Assembly: GCA_934183305.1 (NCBI GenBank)
Contig: CAKPSF010000002.1
Span: 1-64,000, forward strand
Reading direction: 5' to 3'
Source: an uncultured Clostridia bacterium
GTDB lineage: Bacteria; Bacillota; Clostridia; TANB77; CAG-508
DNA length: 64,000 nucleotides
The translations under genes and the position numbers were made by a program. Shown here one piece after another: positions 37,359-46,867 of this stretch (within the stretch, counting starts at the first letter, position 1; each line of letters opens with the position of its first letter). Under the pieces are notes generated by a model that made no database searches, was not told where the DNA came from, and saw only the letters and a program-made list of their open reading frames with translations.

Positions 37359-38715
37359 TTATTTAAATTTTTCTTCAATTAAATTAGCAAGTTCTTCTGC
37401 TTTCTTGGTAATATTGTCAATATCTTTTCCTTCTATCATTACTCTAACCAAAGGTTCTGTACCAGAAGTTCTTATTAGCACTCTTCCATTGTTTAAAAAT
37501 TCTTTTTCAATGTCTTCTATTTTCTTTTGAACCTCTATATCTTCTGAATAGTCATATTTTCTTTCTTGACTAACTTTAGCATTTACCAAAACTTGAGGAT
37601 ATATACTTATGATTTTTCTTGCATCAGAAGTTTTTTTGTATTCTTCTGTCAACGCTCTTATAAGCATTAATGATGTTAATATTCCATCACCTGTTGGGTT
37701 GTAGTCTAACATTATTATATGTCCTGATTGTTCTCCTCCTAAATTATAACCGTTTTTTTAGCATTTCTTCAAGTACATATCTATCTCCAACTTTAGTATC
37801 TATGAATTTAATATTGTTGTCTTTTGAATAAATTTTTAATCCTAAATTACTCATAATTGTTGCAACTATTGTATTTTTATTCAGTTTATTATATTTTTTT
37901 AAATATTTTGAAACTATTGCAAGAATTATATCTCCATCAATTACATTTCCTAATTCATCAACAGCTAGGCACCTGTCTCCATCGCCATCATATGCAATAC
38001 CTAAGGACATTTTATTTTCTACTACAAATTTTTTTAAATTTTCTAAATGAGTAGAACCACAATCCTTGTTTATATTAATTCCATCAGGCATATTACTTAG
38101 TATTTTATGTTTTATCCCTAGCGTTTTAAAAATATATTCTGCTACTTTATAGGTTGCACCATTTGCTGTATCTATTGCCACGCTAAAATTTTCTGGCACT
38201 TTAATATTCTTAAATAACTCTATTATAAAATCTGCATATTCATATAAGTATTCTGGATGATTTTCAGATATCCCTATTTTTTCATTTTCAGCAGTTAATT
38301 CTTCTATTTGGCCAGAATCAATAATGTTTTCTATTTCTTCTTCTATTTCATCCGGAATCTTCATTCCTTTATTGCTAAAAAATTTTACTCCATTAAATTC
38401 AAATGTGTTGTGTGATGCAGATATAACAACACTCGCATCTGCGTTTAATTTTTTTGTTAAGTATGCAACTGCAGGAGTTGGTATTACTCCTAGCAATTTT
38501 ACATTTGCTCCATAGCTTAAAAATCCTGCCGTCATCGCACTTTCTATTAAAGTTCCAGAAAGTCTAGTATCTCTACCTATTAATATTGTAGGTGTATGAT
38601 TACTATGTTTTGAAAGTACATATGCTCCAGCTTTAGCAACTTTATATACTAGTTCAGGAGTTAAATCTGTATTAGCTATACGTCTAATTCCATCTGTTCC
38701 GAAATATTTTCTCAT
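37359..38715 (-). CDS. glmM: Phosphoglucosamine mutase, +1 shift at CGG
   Basis: It converts glucosamine-6-P to glucosamine-1-P for UDP-GlcNAc and is normally essential. Start 38715 is behind GGAGG. Motifs: MRKYFGTDGIRRIAN, the phosphoserine loop VVISASHNTFEFNG, the metal site AYDGDGDRCLAVDE, and the late phosphate-binding RTSGTEPLVRVMIEG. The frame breaks at codon 322, CGG (37750-37752), two codons before a zero-frame TAA. Skipping one base gives EEMLKKGYNLGGEQSGHIIMLD, the conserved sugar-binding loop, and 451 residues, normal for GlmM. Confidence 0.9.
37749..37752 (-). other. CGGT +1 recoding site in glmM
   Basis: The zero-frame context on the coding strand is AAA AAA CGG TTA TAA. Dropping the C gives AAA AAA GGT TAT AAT TTA GGA GGA. 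An A7 run precedes the C, so losing one A in that run would also restore the frame (giving LKNGYN); this is the one site where homopolymer error is an alternative. Confidence 0.7.
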
Positions 38716-38791
38716 AATGTCCTCCAAACAATTTATATTATATAAATATATATTCAAATTTGCAATAATTTTTCACTTATTTTTAATAATT

Positions 38792-39103
38792 TTAATATTG
38801 CTTAGCTGATAGTTTTATTATTAAATCCATATTATCATCTTCAGCTGCTTTATTTCTTCTAATTGCTCCACATTTCTTACATCTAAAAACAATTACATAA
38901 CCTTTTTTAGAATCAATTTCAACGCTAATTGGTTCTAGCATTCCTTTGCACTCTTCCGCTCTATCTCCTGGATTTACATCAACATGTTTTGAACATAAAC
39001 AGCTTGGGCAATGATTTCTACAAGTGTAACCCAATTTTTCAACTTTTTTGCCACAATTTTCACATATGAATTCTTCATCTATTTTAGTAAATTTTCTTTG
39101 CAT
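38792..39103 (-). CDS. RNHCP-domain zinc-ribbon protein
   Basis: It has two cysteine pairs in FICENCGKKVEKLGYTCRNHCPSCLCSKH with the RNHCP motif, and a later FRCKKCGAIRRNK. Family function is unknown. I chose start 39103 (MQRKFTKID) because GGAGGATAAA precedes it; a longer frame begins at 39178 with no RBS. About 103 residues. Confidence 0.85.
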   Translation of the reverse strand: MQRKFTKIDEEFICENCGKKVEKLGYTCRNHCPSCLCSKHVDVNPGDRAEECKGMLEPISVEIDSKKGYVIVFRCKKCGAIRRNKAAEDDNMDLIIKLSAKQY

Positions 39104-39239
39104 TTTATCCTCCATTTTCAAATTTATTTTATAACTAAAAATAATTATAGTCAAGAATAACAAATCTTTCTTATGCATATTTTTCCCAAATCCGGATATA
39201 CTTAATATATATACATAATTTAATTGTTGGAGGTTGTTT

Positions 39240-39416
39240 ATGGAGTTTAATAGAATTAATTCAATTTTAAGTAATAAAGATAAAACTGATATTTTTTATG
39301 GCGATAGGGCTGTATGGATTCAAGAACTGAATCAGGACAAGGCTAAGATTGGTTTCGTAGATAATTTTGAAGAAAAAGATGTATTTATTAAAGATTTATA
39401 TGAACGTGATTTATAA
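39240..39416 (+). CDS. sspH: H-type small acid-soluble spore protein
   Basis: The 58-residue protein matches the SspH pattern: an N-terminal MEFNRINSILSNKDKTDIFYG, the core RAVWIQELNQDKAKIGFVD and an acidic end KDLYERDL (the family runs M-x-RA-x-EI...Y-x-G-x-x-VWI-x-x-V). Such proteins bind DNA or accumulate in the spore core during sporulation. The true start is ATG 39240 behind GGAGG (39229-39233). Expression in the forespore is expected. Confidence 0.75.
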   Translation: MEFNRINSILSNKDKTDIFYGDRAVWIQELNQDKAKIGFVDNFEEKDVFIKDLYERDL

Positions 39417-39420
39417 TAAT

Positions 39421-39464
39421 GAAAGAAGAAGTTTTTGTTTTTAGCAAGAACTTCTTCTTTTTAC
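39421..39464. terminator. Bidirectional terminator between sspH and uvrA
   Basis: AAAGAAGAAGTT and AACTTCTTCTTTTT form a hairpin between convergent genes. Confidence 0.8.
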
Positions 39465-39472
39465 TACTTTAC

Positions 39473-42298
39473 TTATTTTTCTATAAATGGTTTTAAAAAT
39501 TTTCCGGTATATGATTTCTCATTCTTTATTATTTGTTCTGGTGTTCCAACTTGTACAATTGTTCCTCCTGCATCTCCACCTTCTGGTCCTAAATCTATAA
39601 TATAATCTGCTGTTTTTATTAAATCTAAATTGTGTTCAATAACAACAATTGTATTTCCTGTATCTACTAATCTTTGAAGTATATCAACTAATTTATGAAC
39701 ATCTGCAATATGAAGTCCTGTAGTTGGCTCGTCTAAAATATATAAGGTTTTTCCAGTAGGTTTTTTAGATAATTCTGTTGCAAGTTTAACTCTTTGTGCT
39801 TCTCCTCCTGATAGTGTTGTTGAAGGTTGCCCTAATTTTATATATCCAAGTCCAACATCATATAATGTTTGGATTTTTTGTTTTATTCTTGGTATATTTT
39901 TAAAGAATTCCAATGCTTCTTCAACTGTCATGTCTAATACATCTGAAATAGTTTTTCCTTTATATTTTACTTGTAAAGTTTCGCTGTTATATCTTTTTCC
40001 GTGGCACACTTCGCATGGTACATAAACATCTGGTAAAAAGTGCATTTCTATACGTATAATTCCGTCTCCATTACAAGCTTCACATCTACCGCCAGAAACA
40101 TTGAAACTAAATCTGCCTTTATCATATCCTCTTAATTTAGCCTCATTAGTTGTAGCAAATAAATCTCTAATATGGTCAAATACTCCTGTATATGTTGCGG
40201 GATTTGAACGTGGTGTTCTTCCTATTGGTGATTGATCTATGTTTATTATTTTGTCTATATTTTCTATACCTTTTATCTCTTTGCATTTTCCCGGTTTTTC
40301 TTTTGATTCATATAAGTTTCTAGCAATAGACTTATACAAAACTTCATTTACTAATGTACTTTTTCCAGAGCCAGATACTCCAGTTACACAAGTAAATACT
40401 CCAAGTGGAAATTTAACATTTAAATTCTTCAAATTATTTTCTGTTGCACCAATAACCTCAATGGCCTCTCTTTTAGGTTTTCTTCTTTTTTCTGGCACTT
40501 TTATTTGTTTTCTTCTAGATAAATATTGTCCTGTTATAGAGTCTTCAACCTTCATTATTTCTTCTGCTGTTCCTTGTGCAATTACCTTTCCACCATGCAC
40601 TCCCGGACCTGGTCCAATATCTATTACTTGGTCTGCTGTAAGCATTGTATCTTCGTCGTGTTCAACAACTAATACAGTATTACCTAAGTCTCTAAGTTTT
40701 TTTAGTGTATTTATTAATCTTTCATTATCTCTTTGATGCAATCCTATACTTGGCTCATCTAGAATATATAAAACTCCTGTTAAGGCAGAACCTATTTGAG
40801 TTGCAAGTCTTATACGTTGTGCTTCTCCACCAGATAAAGTTCCAGCAGACCTAGACAATGTTAAATATTCAAGTCCAACATCTATTAGGAATTGTAATCT
40901 TTTATTTAATTCTTTTATAATTTGGTCCGATATTATTTGTTCTTTTTTAGTTAATTTTAAAGAATTTATATAATCTTTAATTTTATTAATAGGCATATTA
41001 GTAAGTTCATTTATATTTTTACTTCCAACCTTAACAGCAAGACTTTCTTTTTTTAATCTTGCTCCTTTACAGTCAGGGCAATCGCTATCACTCATATAGT
41101 ATTCATAAAAATCTCTCATACCCTGAGATTTTGTTTCAGAGTGTCTTCTTTCAAGTGTTGGTATTACTCCTTCAAAAGGTGCTTTAAACTTTCTTGTTCC
41201 CGCAACAGAGCTATATTCAAAGTCAATTTCTTCTGTTCCTGTTCCGTACAATATTTTATCTAAGAAACTTCTTGGTAAACTTTTTATTGGCTTTTTTATA
41301 TCAACTCCATAATGTTTAGCAATGCTTTCAAAATACATTTTAGCCATTGTTTCGCCTTTTTTCATGGTACTTGAGCCAAATGCTTTTACTCCATCATAAA
41401 GAGTTTTATTTTTGTCTGGTATAATCAAGTCTTCATCCATTTTCATAAGGTAACCAATACCTGCACAAGTAGGACATGCACCAAATGGATTATTAAAAGA
41501 AAACATTCTTGGACTTAATTCTTCAAAACTAATATCGCAGTCTGGACATGCATAATTTGTACTATATAAAATATCCTTTTCATTTTTAACATTTATTATT
41601 ACAATATTATTTGCATGTTTTAAAGCAATTTCGATAGATTCTGTTAATCTACTTTTTATATCTTCTTTTATTACTAATCTATCTACAATTATTTCTACAT
41701 TATGTTTTTTCTTTTTATCTATTTGTAAGTCATCTGTAAGCTCTACTGTTTCACCGTCAATTCTAGCACGTGTAAAGCCCTCCTTTACATAGCCTTGTAA
41801 AAGTTTTACAAATTCTCCTTTTCTTCCTCTAATTATTGGAGATAAAATTTGAATTTTAGTTCCTTCATCTAATTCAAGTACACTTTCAACTATTTGGTCT
41901 ATCGTTTGCTTTTCAATTTTTTTACCACATTTAGGGCAATATGGCACACCAATTCTTGCATATAATAAACGTATATAGTCGTATATTTCAGTAACAGTTC
42001 CAACAGTAGAACGTGGATTTTTTGATGTTGTTTTTTGATCTATTGAAATTGCTGGTGAAAGTCCTTCAATAGATTCAACATCTGGTTTTTGCATTATTCC
42101 TAGAAATTGTCTCGCATAAGAAGACAAACTTTCTACATATCTTCTTTGTCCTTCTGCATATAAAGTATCAAAAGCCAAAGAAGATTTGCCTGAACCTGAA
42201 AGTCCTGTAATTACAACTAATTTATCTCTTGGTATTTCAAGATTTATATTTTTAAGATTATGCTCTTTTGCTCCTCTTATTATTATTTTATCGTTCAT
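39473..42298 (-). CDS. uvrA: Excinuclease ABC subunit A
   Basis: The damage-recognition ATPase of nucleotide excision repair. The 941-residue protein has two ABC modules: Walker A VITGLSGSGKSSLAFDTLYA and CVTGVSGSGKSTLVNEVLYK, signatures LSGGEAQRIRLATQ and LSGGEAQRVKLATE, and zinc fingers (CPKCGKK region, CPDCDISFEELSPRMFSFN..., CEACNGDGI, CEVCHGKR). Full length. Confidence 0.97.
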   Translation of the reverse strand: MNDKIIIRGAKEHNLKNINLEIPRDKLVVITGLSGSGKSSLAFDTLYAEGQRRYVESLSSYARQFLGIMQKPDVESIEGLSPAISIDQKTTSKNPRSTVGTVTEIYDYIRLLYARIGVPYCPKCGKKIEKQTIDQIVESVLELDEGTKIQILSPIIRGRKGEFVKLLQGYVKEGFTRARIDGETVELTDDLQIDKKKKHNVEIIVDRLVIKEDIKSRLTESIEIALKHANNIVIINVKNEKDILYSTNYACPDCDISFEELSPRMFSFNNPFGACPTCAGIGYLMKMDEDLIIPDKNKTLYDGVKAFGSSTMKKGETMAKMYFESIAKHYGVDIKKPIKSLPRSFLDKILYGTGTEEIDFEYSSVAGTRKFKAPFEGVIPTLERRHSETKSQGMRDFYEYYMSDSDCPDCKGARLKKESLAVKVGSKNINELTNMPINKIKDYINSLKLTKKEQIISDQIIKELNKRLQFLIDVGLEYLTLSRSAGTLSGGEAQRIRLATQIGSALTGVLYILDEPSIGLHQRDNERLINTLKKLRDLGNTVLVVEHDEDTMLTADQVIDIGPGPGVHGGKVIAQGTAEEIMKVEDSITGQYLSRRKQIKVPEKRRKPKREAIEVIGATENNLKNLNVKFPLGVFTCVTGVSGSGKSTLVNEVLYKSIARNLYESKEKPGKCKEIKGIENIDKIINIDQSPIGRTPRSNPATYTGVFDHIRDLFATTNEAKLRGYDKGRFSFNVSGGRCEACNGDGIIRIEMHFLPDVYVPCEVCHGKRYNSETLQVKYKGKTISDVLDMTVEEALEFFKNIPRIKQKIQTLYDVGLGYIKLGQPSTTLSGGEAQRVKLATELSKKPTGKTLYILDEPTTGLHIADVHKLVDILQRLVDTGNTIVVIEHNLDLIKTADYIIDLGPEGGDAGGTIVQVGTPEQIIKNEKSYTGKFLKPFIEK

Positions 42299-42369
42299 AA
42301 TATTCCCCCACTAACTACGATATTATAAAACAAAAGTTTGTAGTTGTCAATATTGGTTTTAAATATATG

Positions 42370-42402
42370 AAAGAGAAGACACAAAAAGTGTCTTCTCTTT
42401 TT
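42370..42402 (-). terminator. Terminator after the 102-residue hypothetical gene
   Basis: AAAGAGAAGACAC and GTGTCTTCTCTTTT form a hairpin with a T run. Confidence 0.85.
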
Positions 42403-42710
42403 TACAACATATCTAATTTATAACCTAATGATTCATAGTATTCTATATAAGCCCATTGTTCTTGGTTCATTTCTTTTTCAAGAAATGTTATAATTTTAGG
42501 ATCATCTCCTCTGTTGCAACCAACCTTTATAGCTTTTAATTCGAATACCATAAAATCGCATAAGTCTTTGTATTTAGATTTGTCGTATTGGGACTGCAGC
42601 TTAGCTTGATAAATATATTCCATTGCAATATCATCATGCTGAGTTCCACTTTTAGCAACACTACCATTAGGTAAAATAAAACCTCTGGATATTGCTCCTT
42701 TAGAGCGCAT
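42402..42710 (-). CDS. Hypothetical protein, 102 residues
   Basis: A soluble acidic/basic mix with no membrane segment (MRSKGAISRGFILPNGSVAK..., ending YIEYYESLGYKLDML). A strong RBS (AAGGAGG) is upstream. Family not recognised. It lies between uvrA and the spoIIQ-like gene. Confidence 0.65.
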   Translation of the reverse strand: MRSKGAISRGFILPNGSVAKSGTQHDDIAMEYIYQAKLQSQYDKSKYKDLCDFMVFELKAIKVGCNRGDDPKIITFLEKEMNQEQWAYIEYYESLGYKLDML

Positions 42711-42783
42711 TTGTCATAACCTCCTTGTCATTTTTTGGCTCTTAGTACAGTTTGCTAAATTAATTATACCATACTTAACATAA

Positions 42784-43560
42784 TTATTCAAATTTTATAT
42801 AATCTGCTGGGTTTACATTTTCACTATTTTTTAATATTTCGAAATGAAGATGTGGTTCATCCACAATTTCATATACTCCGCTTTCACCTATTGTTGCAAT
42901 TGTTTGTCCTGCTTTTACTTCTTCCCCTTCTGATACAAATTCTGTTGTAAGCAAGTTTGCATATAAAGTTTGGAATCCATTTGAGTGTTCTATTATTATA
43001 GAAAGTCCATATCTTGGGTCATTTTTTATATATTTTACTTTTCCAGCGGCTGCTGCTTTTACTATCGTTGCTTTTTCAGCTTTTATATCTACTCCTAAAT
43101 GTACTGTCCATTCTTTTAAAGTTTCTGAATAAACTAAGTTGTCTTTTGCAAATTCTTTTGAAATATCTCCTTCAATTGGTTTACTAAAAACTGGATCTTT
43201 TTTTGTATTTGTTTTCGACATTTCTTTTTTGTCTTCATTTTTTACTATTTCTTCTACTTTATTTTCATTTTCTTTAACGTTTTTTGTTTCTGTATTATTG
43301 TTTAAATTATTTTTTGATTCTTCAACAGTTTTGCCTATACTTGAGCTTGCTGTTGTTGTATTTCCTGATGTTATATTAGTATTTTGATTTGTGTATTGTG
43401 CTAAATACTCTGAATCTAAACCATAAGAATCAGAATCTAATTTATTTGAATAAACAACAAAAGTTATAATAAATGCAGCTATTGCAAGTACCAAAACTCC
43501 TCCTGTAATATAAATTGACATATTGGAATTTACTCCACTTTTTCTATTTTCTCTTCTCAT
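42784..43560 (-). CDS. spoIIQ: M23 (LytM) peptidase, SpoIIQ-like
   Basis: The 258-residue protein has a single N-terminal helix (MSIYITGGVLVLAIAAFII), an Asn/Lys/Glu-rich linker (about residues 60-125) and a LytM domain. The metal motifs are HLGVDIKAE (HxxxD) and EPHLHFEIL (HxH). SpoIIQ anchors forespore-mother-cell contacts during engulfment. Clostridial SpoIIQ keeps the catalytic His, as here. It follows spoIID, and the pair is typical of Clostridia. Confidence 0.85.
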   Translation of the reverse strand: MRRENRKSGVNSNMSIYITGGVLVLAIAAFIITFVVYSNKLDSDSYGLDSEYLAQYTNQNTNITSGNTTTASSSIGKTVEESKNNLNNNTETKNVKENENKVEEIVKNEDKKEMSKTNTKKDPVFSKPIEGDISKEFAKDNLVYSETLKEWTVHLGVDIKAEKATIVKAAAAGKVKYIKNDPRYGLSIIIEHSNGFQTLYANLLTTEFVSEGEEVKAGQTIATIGESGVYEIVDEPHLHFEILKNSENVNPADYIKFE

Positions 43561-43624
43561 AAAAAACCTCCACAGTGAATTATTTAATTAAAGTATTTCC
43601 TTTTTATGAAAATTTATACAAAAA

Positions 43625-44623
43625 TTATAATTTATCTTTTATTTCAACGCCAGAATAAAAATGTTTTATTATTTCTTCGCAGTTTTTTCCTTGTTTTGCA
43701 AGTGCGTCTGCTCCTGTTTGGCTCATTCCAACTCCATGTCCATATCCAATTACTTTAAAGTTTATTTTATCTTCTGAAATATCTACCGTGAAGTTTGCTG
43801 ATCTTAATCCTAATAGGGTTCTGGTTTCTACACCAGATAAATTAAGATTTCCTATTTTTACAGTTATAACTCTATCACTTTTATCTCTTTCTTTTATTTC
43901 TATGCAATTTTCTTCTTCTAAGTTAATTTCAAAGTCTTCGTATTTTTCTTTTATTTTCTTTTCTAATTCTTCTTTTGTAAATGTTGTTTCTGAACTATAT
44001 TGCGAATATGCATCTTCGCCTGATGTTTCTACAACTTGCAAATATGGATATCCGCTTCCTCCCCAAACATAAAATGGTACTTCTGTTTTTCCTCCACTAT
44101 TTGCATGAAAGAAGGCATTAATTGGTTTGTCATTATATGTTATTATTTTTCCTGCTGTTTCATTTACAGCTTTTATAATTTTATTCCAATTTTCGTTTGC
44201 AACATCTTCTTTCCATTTTTTCAGTCTATTTTCTTTTGAAATCCAAGCTTGGCAACAAGTGCTTTTATCGCAAATATCTGCTTGTTCATGTTTTTTGGAT
44301 GTGGTTATTTTATATATTGTATATGTCCTTGCAACTATTGCCTGAGCTTTTAATGCTTCTATATCGTAACTTACAGGCATTTCTGCAGATACAACACAGG
44401 CAATATAATCGTCTAATTTTACTTCTTCTACTTCATTACTATCTTTATGAAGTAATTTAATGTTTGAAAATTTACTATAATCATAATCTACTGTGTTTTC
44501 AAGCTCTACTTTATTTTCATTTGTAATTTGAGCAGTTTCCGTAACACGCCTATTTGTAAAAATTAACGGAATTAAAAAAATTAATAACATTAAGCATATT
44601 ATTAAATAAATTGTTTTTCTCAT
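43625..44623 (-). CDS. spoIID: Stage II sporulation protein D
   Basis: A lytic transglycosylase needed for engulfment. The 332-residue protein has an N-terminal helix, EVKLDDYIACVVSAEMPVSYDIEALKAQAIVARTYT and the zinc/active-site region CDKSTCCQAWISKE, HANSGGKTEVPFYVWGG..YP and the C-terminal GYGHGVGMSQTGADALAKQGKN. Its start overlaps the sigF stop by 4 bases. Confidence 0.95.
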   Translation of the reverse strand: MRKTIYLIICLMLLIFLIPLIFTNRRVTETAQITNENKVELENTVDYDYSKFSNIKLLHKDSNEVEEVKLDDYIACVVSAEMPVSYDIEALKAQAIVARTYTIYKITTSKKHEQADICDKSTCCQAWISKENRLKKWKEDVANENWNKIIKAVNETAGKIITYNDKPINAFFHANSGGKTEVPFYVWGGSGYPYLQVVETSGEDAYSQYSSETTFTKEELEKKIKEKYEDFEINLEEENCIEIKERDKSDRVITVKIGNLNLSGVETRTLLGLRSANFTVDISEDKINFKVIGYGHGVGMSQTGADALAKQGKNCEEIIKHFYSGVEIKDKL

Positions 44624-45342
44624 ACTGCCTCCAATTTAAGTTTCATTTTTTCCAATACTCTTTTTTCTATTCTTGAGACTTGCACCTGTGTTATTCCAAG
44701 TATTTTTCCTACCTGACTTTGTGTTTGTTCTTTATAGAATCTAAGAAGTATAACCTTTCTTTCTTTTTCATCTAATTTATTTATTATTTCACTTAATGTT
44801 ATTTTATCAACTAAATTATTATATTCATTTTTATTATCTGCAATTTTCTCAATTATCATTCTATCATCTGAATCTGCGCCTTCAACACTATAAATTGAAT
44901 TAACACAATTGCATGATTCTATTGCAGCTGCAATTTCTTCTTTTGGCACTTTTAATATTTTTGAAATTTGCGCTATAGATATTTCTTCAGAGTACTTAGT
45001 CATATATTCATTTTGTACTTGCTTTATTTTTACTGCTAATTCTTTTGTTTGCCTACTTACCTTTATTATTCCATCGTCCCTTATAAATCTTTTTATTTCT
45101 CCCATTATATATGGAACCGCATATGTAGAAAGTTGAACTTCTAAATCTATATCAAATCTTTTTATTGCTTTTATTAAACCTATGCTTCCTATTTGATACA
45201 GGTCTTCTAATTCATAACCTCTTCCAGAAAATCTTTTGACAATATTCCAAACAAGTCCAGAATTATTTTTTACTAAATATTCCATAGCTTCCTCATCATT
45301 TTCTTGAGCAAGCTTTATATATTTTATATTGTTACTATACAT
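44620..45342 (-). CDS. sigF: Forespore sigma factor SigF
   Basis: The 240-residue SigF has region 2 (SGLVWNIVKRFSGRGYELEDLYQIGSIGLIKAIKRFD), IRDDGIIKVSRQTKEL and a region 4 helix-turn-helix (QSQVGKILGITQVQVSRIEKRVL). It is held inactive by SpoIIAB. Here it is the third gene of the spoIIA operon, 12 bases after spoIIAB, and continues into spoIID. Confidence 0.95.
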   Translation of the reverse strand: MYSNNIKYIKLAQENDEEAMEYLVKNNSGLVWNIVKRFSGRGYELEDLYQIGSIGLIKAIKRFDIDLEVQLSTYAVPYIMGEIKRFIRDDGIIKVSRQTKELAVKIKQVQNEYMTKYSEEISIAQISKILKVPKEEIAAAIESCNCVNSIYSVEGADSDDRMIIEKIADNKNEYNNLVDKITLSEIINKLDEKERKVILLRFYKEQTQSQVGKILGITQVQVSRIEKRVLEKMKLKLEAV

Positions 45343-45354
45343 ATATACTCCTTT

Positions 45355-45831
45355 TTAGGCAGTTATACATATATTATCTTGATTATTGCTTCTGCTTATA
45401 TTTTGTTTTATTTTTTTCTTCATTGTTATTTTTGTGCCTAGATTCATTACAGATTCAACATTTAATTCATCCATAAAGCTTTGCATTATGGTAAATCCCA
45501 TTCCGCTTCTTTCTAAATTTGGTTTTGAAGTATATAGAGGTTCTTTAGCTATATTTATATCTTCAATTCCAACTCCTGTATCTGAAATTTCAATTATAAC
45601 TTCACTATCTTTTATCATACAATGAAGTTTTATTATTCCAATTGTGTTTTCATATCCATGAATTATAGAATTTGTTACTGCCTCTGACACTGCTGTTTTT
45701 ATATCTGATATTTCTTCAATTGTTGGATCTAGTTGTGATACAAAAGCCGCAACAGCAATTCTTGCAAATGCTTCATTAGATGACTTACTTATAAATTCTA
45801 ATTTCATTTCATTATCGTACTTTGTCAACAT
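45355..45831 (-). CDS. spoIIAB: Anti-sigma F factor SpoIIAB
   Basis: A 158-residue GHKL kinase that binds SigF and phosphorylates SpoIIAA. The N box is AVSEAVTNSIIHGYEN and the G1 box EISDTGVGIEDINIA; GMGFTIMQSFMDELNV is the late ATP-lid motif. Its start abuts the spoIIAA stop. Confidence 0.95.
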   Translation of the reverse strand: MLTKYDNEMKLEFISKSSNEAFARIAVAAFVSQLDPTIEEISDIKTAVSEAVTNSIIHGYENTIGIIKLHCMIKDSEVIIEISDTGVGIEDINIAKEPLYTSKPNLERSGMGFTIMQSFMDELNVESVMNLGTKITMKKKIKQNISRSNNQDNICITA

Positions 45832-46152
45832 TTATGCACATTCCTCCTTATTTATACTTATTAGTCTTGTTACTCCACTCATCTTTAATATCTTATTAAC
45901 CGCTTCACTAGCATTTATTATTTCTAATTTGCCTCCTAAAGTTGTAATATTTCTATACCTTCCTAATATTAATCCTATTCCTGCGCTGTCCATAAAAGAA
46001 ACATTATTAAAATCAAATATAATTTTTCTTGGAATATATCTTTCCATTTCATAATCCGCTTTCCTCCTTATTTTTTCTACCACATGGTGGTCCAATTCTT
46101 CTGTTAATTTTAGAACTAGGGTCTTGTCCTCTTTTATATAGTTAACTTCCAA
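45832..46152 (-). CDS. spoIIAA: Anti-anti-sigma factor SpoIIAA
   Basis: A 106-residue STAS protein. The phosphorylated serine lies in VSFMDSAGIGLILGRY. Dephosphorylated SpoIIAA frees SigF from SpoIIAB. It is the first gene of the operon, and a Spo0A box lies about 100 bases upstream. Confidence 0.95.
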   Translation of the reverse strand: MEVNYIKEDKTLVLKLTEELDHHVVEKIRRKADYEMERYIPRKIIFDFNNVSFMDSAGIGLILGRYRNITTLGGKLEIINASEAVNKILKMSGVTRLISINKEECA

Positions 46153-46247
46153 AATTTTATCCTCCTTTGTTGTTTTTATAGATTATATATTAATTGGTAA
46201 TTTTTTCCAAGAGTAAAAACTGGGAAGTTTTAGCGAATTATGAGAAG

Positions 46248-46258
46248 TTTTCGACAAA
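46248..46258 (-). promoter_or_regulatory. Spo0A box upstream of spoIIA
   Basis: On the minus strand TTTGTCGAAAA contains the exact 0A-box core TGTCGAA (46250-46256), about 100 bases upstream of spoIIAA. In Bacillus this operon is activated by Spo0A-P with SigH; a matching SigH promoter could not be placed here. Confidence 0.65.
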
Positions 46259-46341
46259 ATTTGAGCGTTTATTTTTATTATTATATTTAGCAAATATTTT
46301 TTATTTTTTTCTCCAAAATTATTTATTTATAGACCTTATTA

Positions 46342-46350
46342 TGGTATAAT
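46342..46350 (+). promoter_or_regulatory. Extended -10 promoter of the NfeD/SPFH operon
   Basis: TGGTATAAT (TGnTATAAT) 34 bases upstream of the start codon at 46385; the -35 region is weak. Confidence 0.6.
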
Positions 46351-46384
46351 TATAGTGTTAGTTGAGTTTAGGAGGTATATTGCT

Positions 46385-46804
46385 ATGTGGCAAACTTGGG
46401 TTATAATTGCAGGTCTTTGTTTTGTTATTGAAATAGCTACTGTTGGCTTCTTAGTTTTCTGGTTTGGTATTGGAGCATTAATTGCTATGATAGTTAGCCT
46501 ATTTACTGATAATATTGCAATTCAAACAGCAACTTTTGTTATATCTTCTACAATATTAATTTTCTTTACTAGAAAGTTTGCAAATAAGATTTCTAAAAAC
46601 GATGATAGCATAAAAACTAATGCTTATTCTATTATTGGTAAAAAAGGATTAGTAATTAAAGACATTAATCCTGAATCTGGCGATGGACAAGTAAAAGTTG
46701 GAACTGAAGTATGGTCTGCCAAAAGTGCTAACGAAGTTAAAATAGAAAAAGGAACTGAAATTGAAGTAGTAGAAATAAGTGGTGTAAAAGCCATAGTAAA
46801 ATAA
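46385..46804 (+). CDS. NfeD-like membrane protein
   Basis: A 139-residue protein. Start ATG 46385 follows AGGAGG (46370-46375). Three N-terminal helices (WVIIAGLCFVIEIATVGF, VFWFGIGALIAMIVSLF, ATFVISSTILIFFTRKF) are followed by a soluble OB-fold (GKKGLVIKDINPESGDGQVKVGTEVWSAKS region). NfeD proteins work with flotillin/SPFH proteins, and one follows directly. Confidence 0.88.
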   Translation: MWQTWVIIAGLCFVIEIATVGFLVFWFGIGALIAMIVSLFTDNIAIQTATFVISSTILIFFTRKFANKISKNDDSIKTNAYSIIGKKGLVIKDINPESGDGQVKVGTEVWSAKSANEVKIEKGTEIEVVEISGVKAIVK

Positions 46805-46867
46805 GTTTTTAATATTAGGGATTATTCCCTACAACAATATATATTAATTTATTAGGAGGATAATAAA

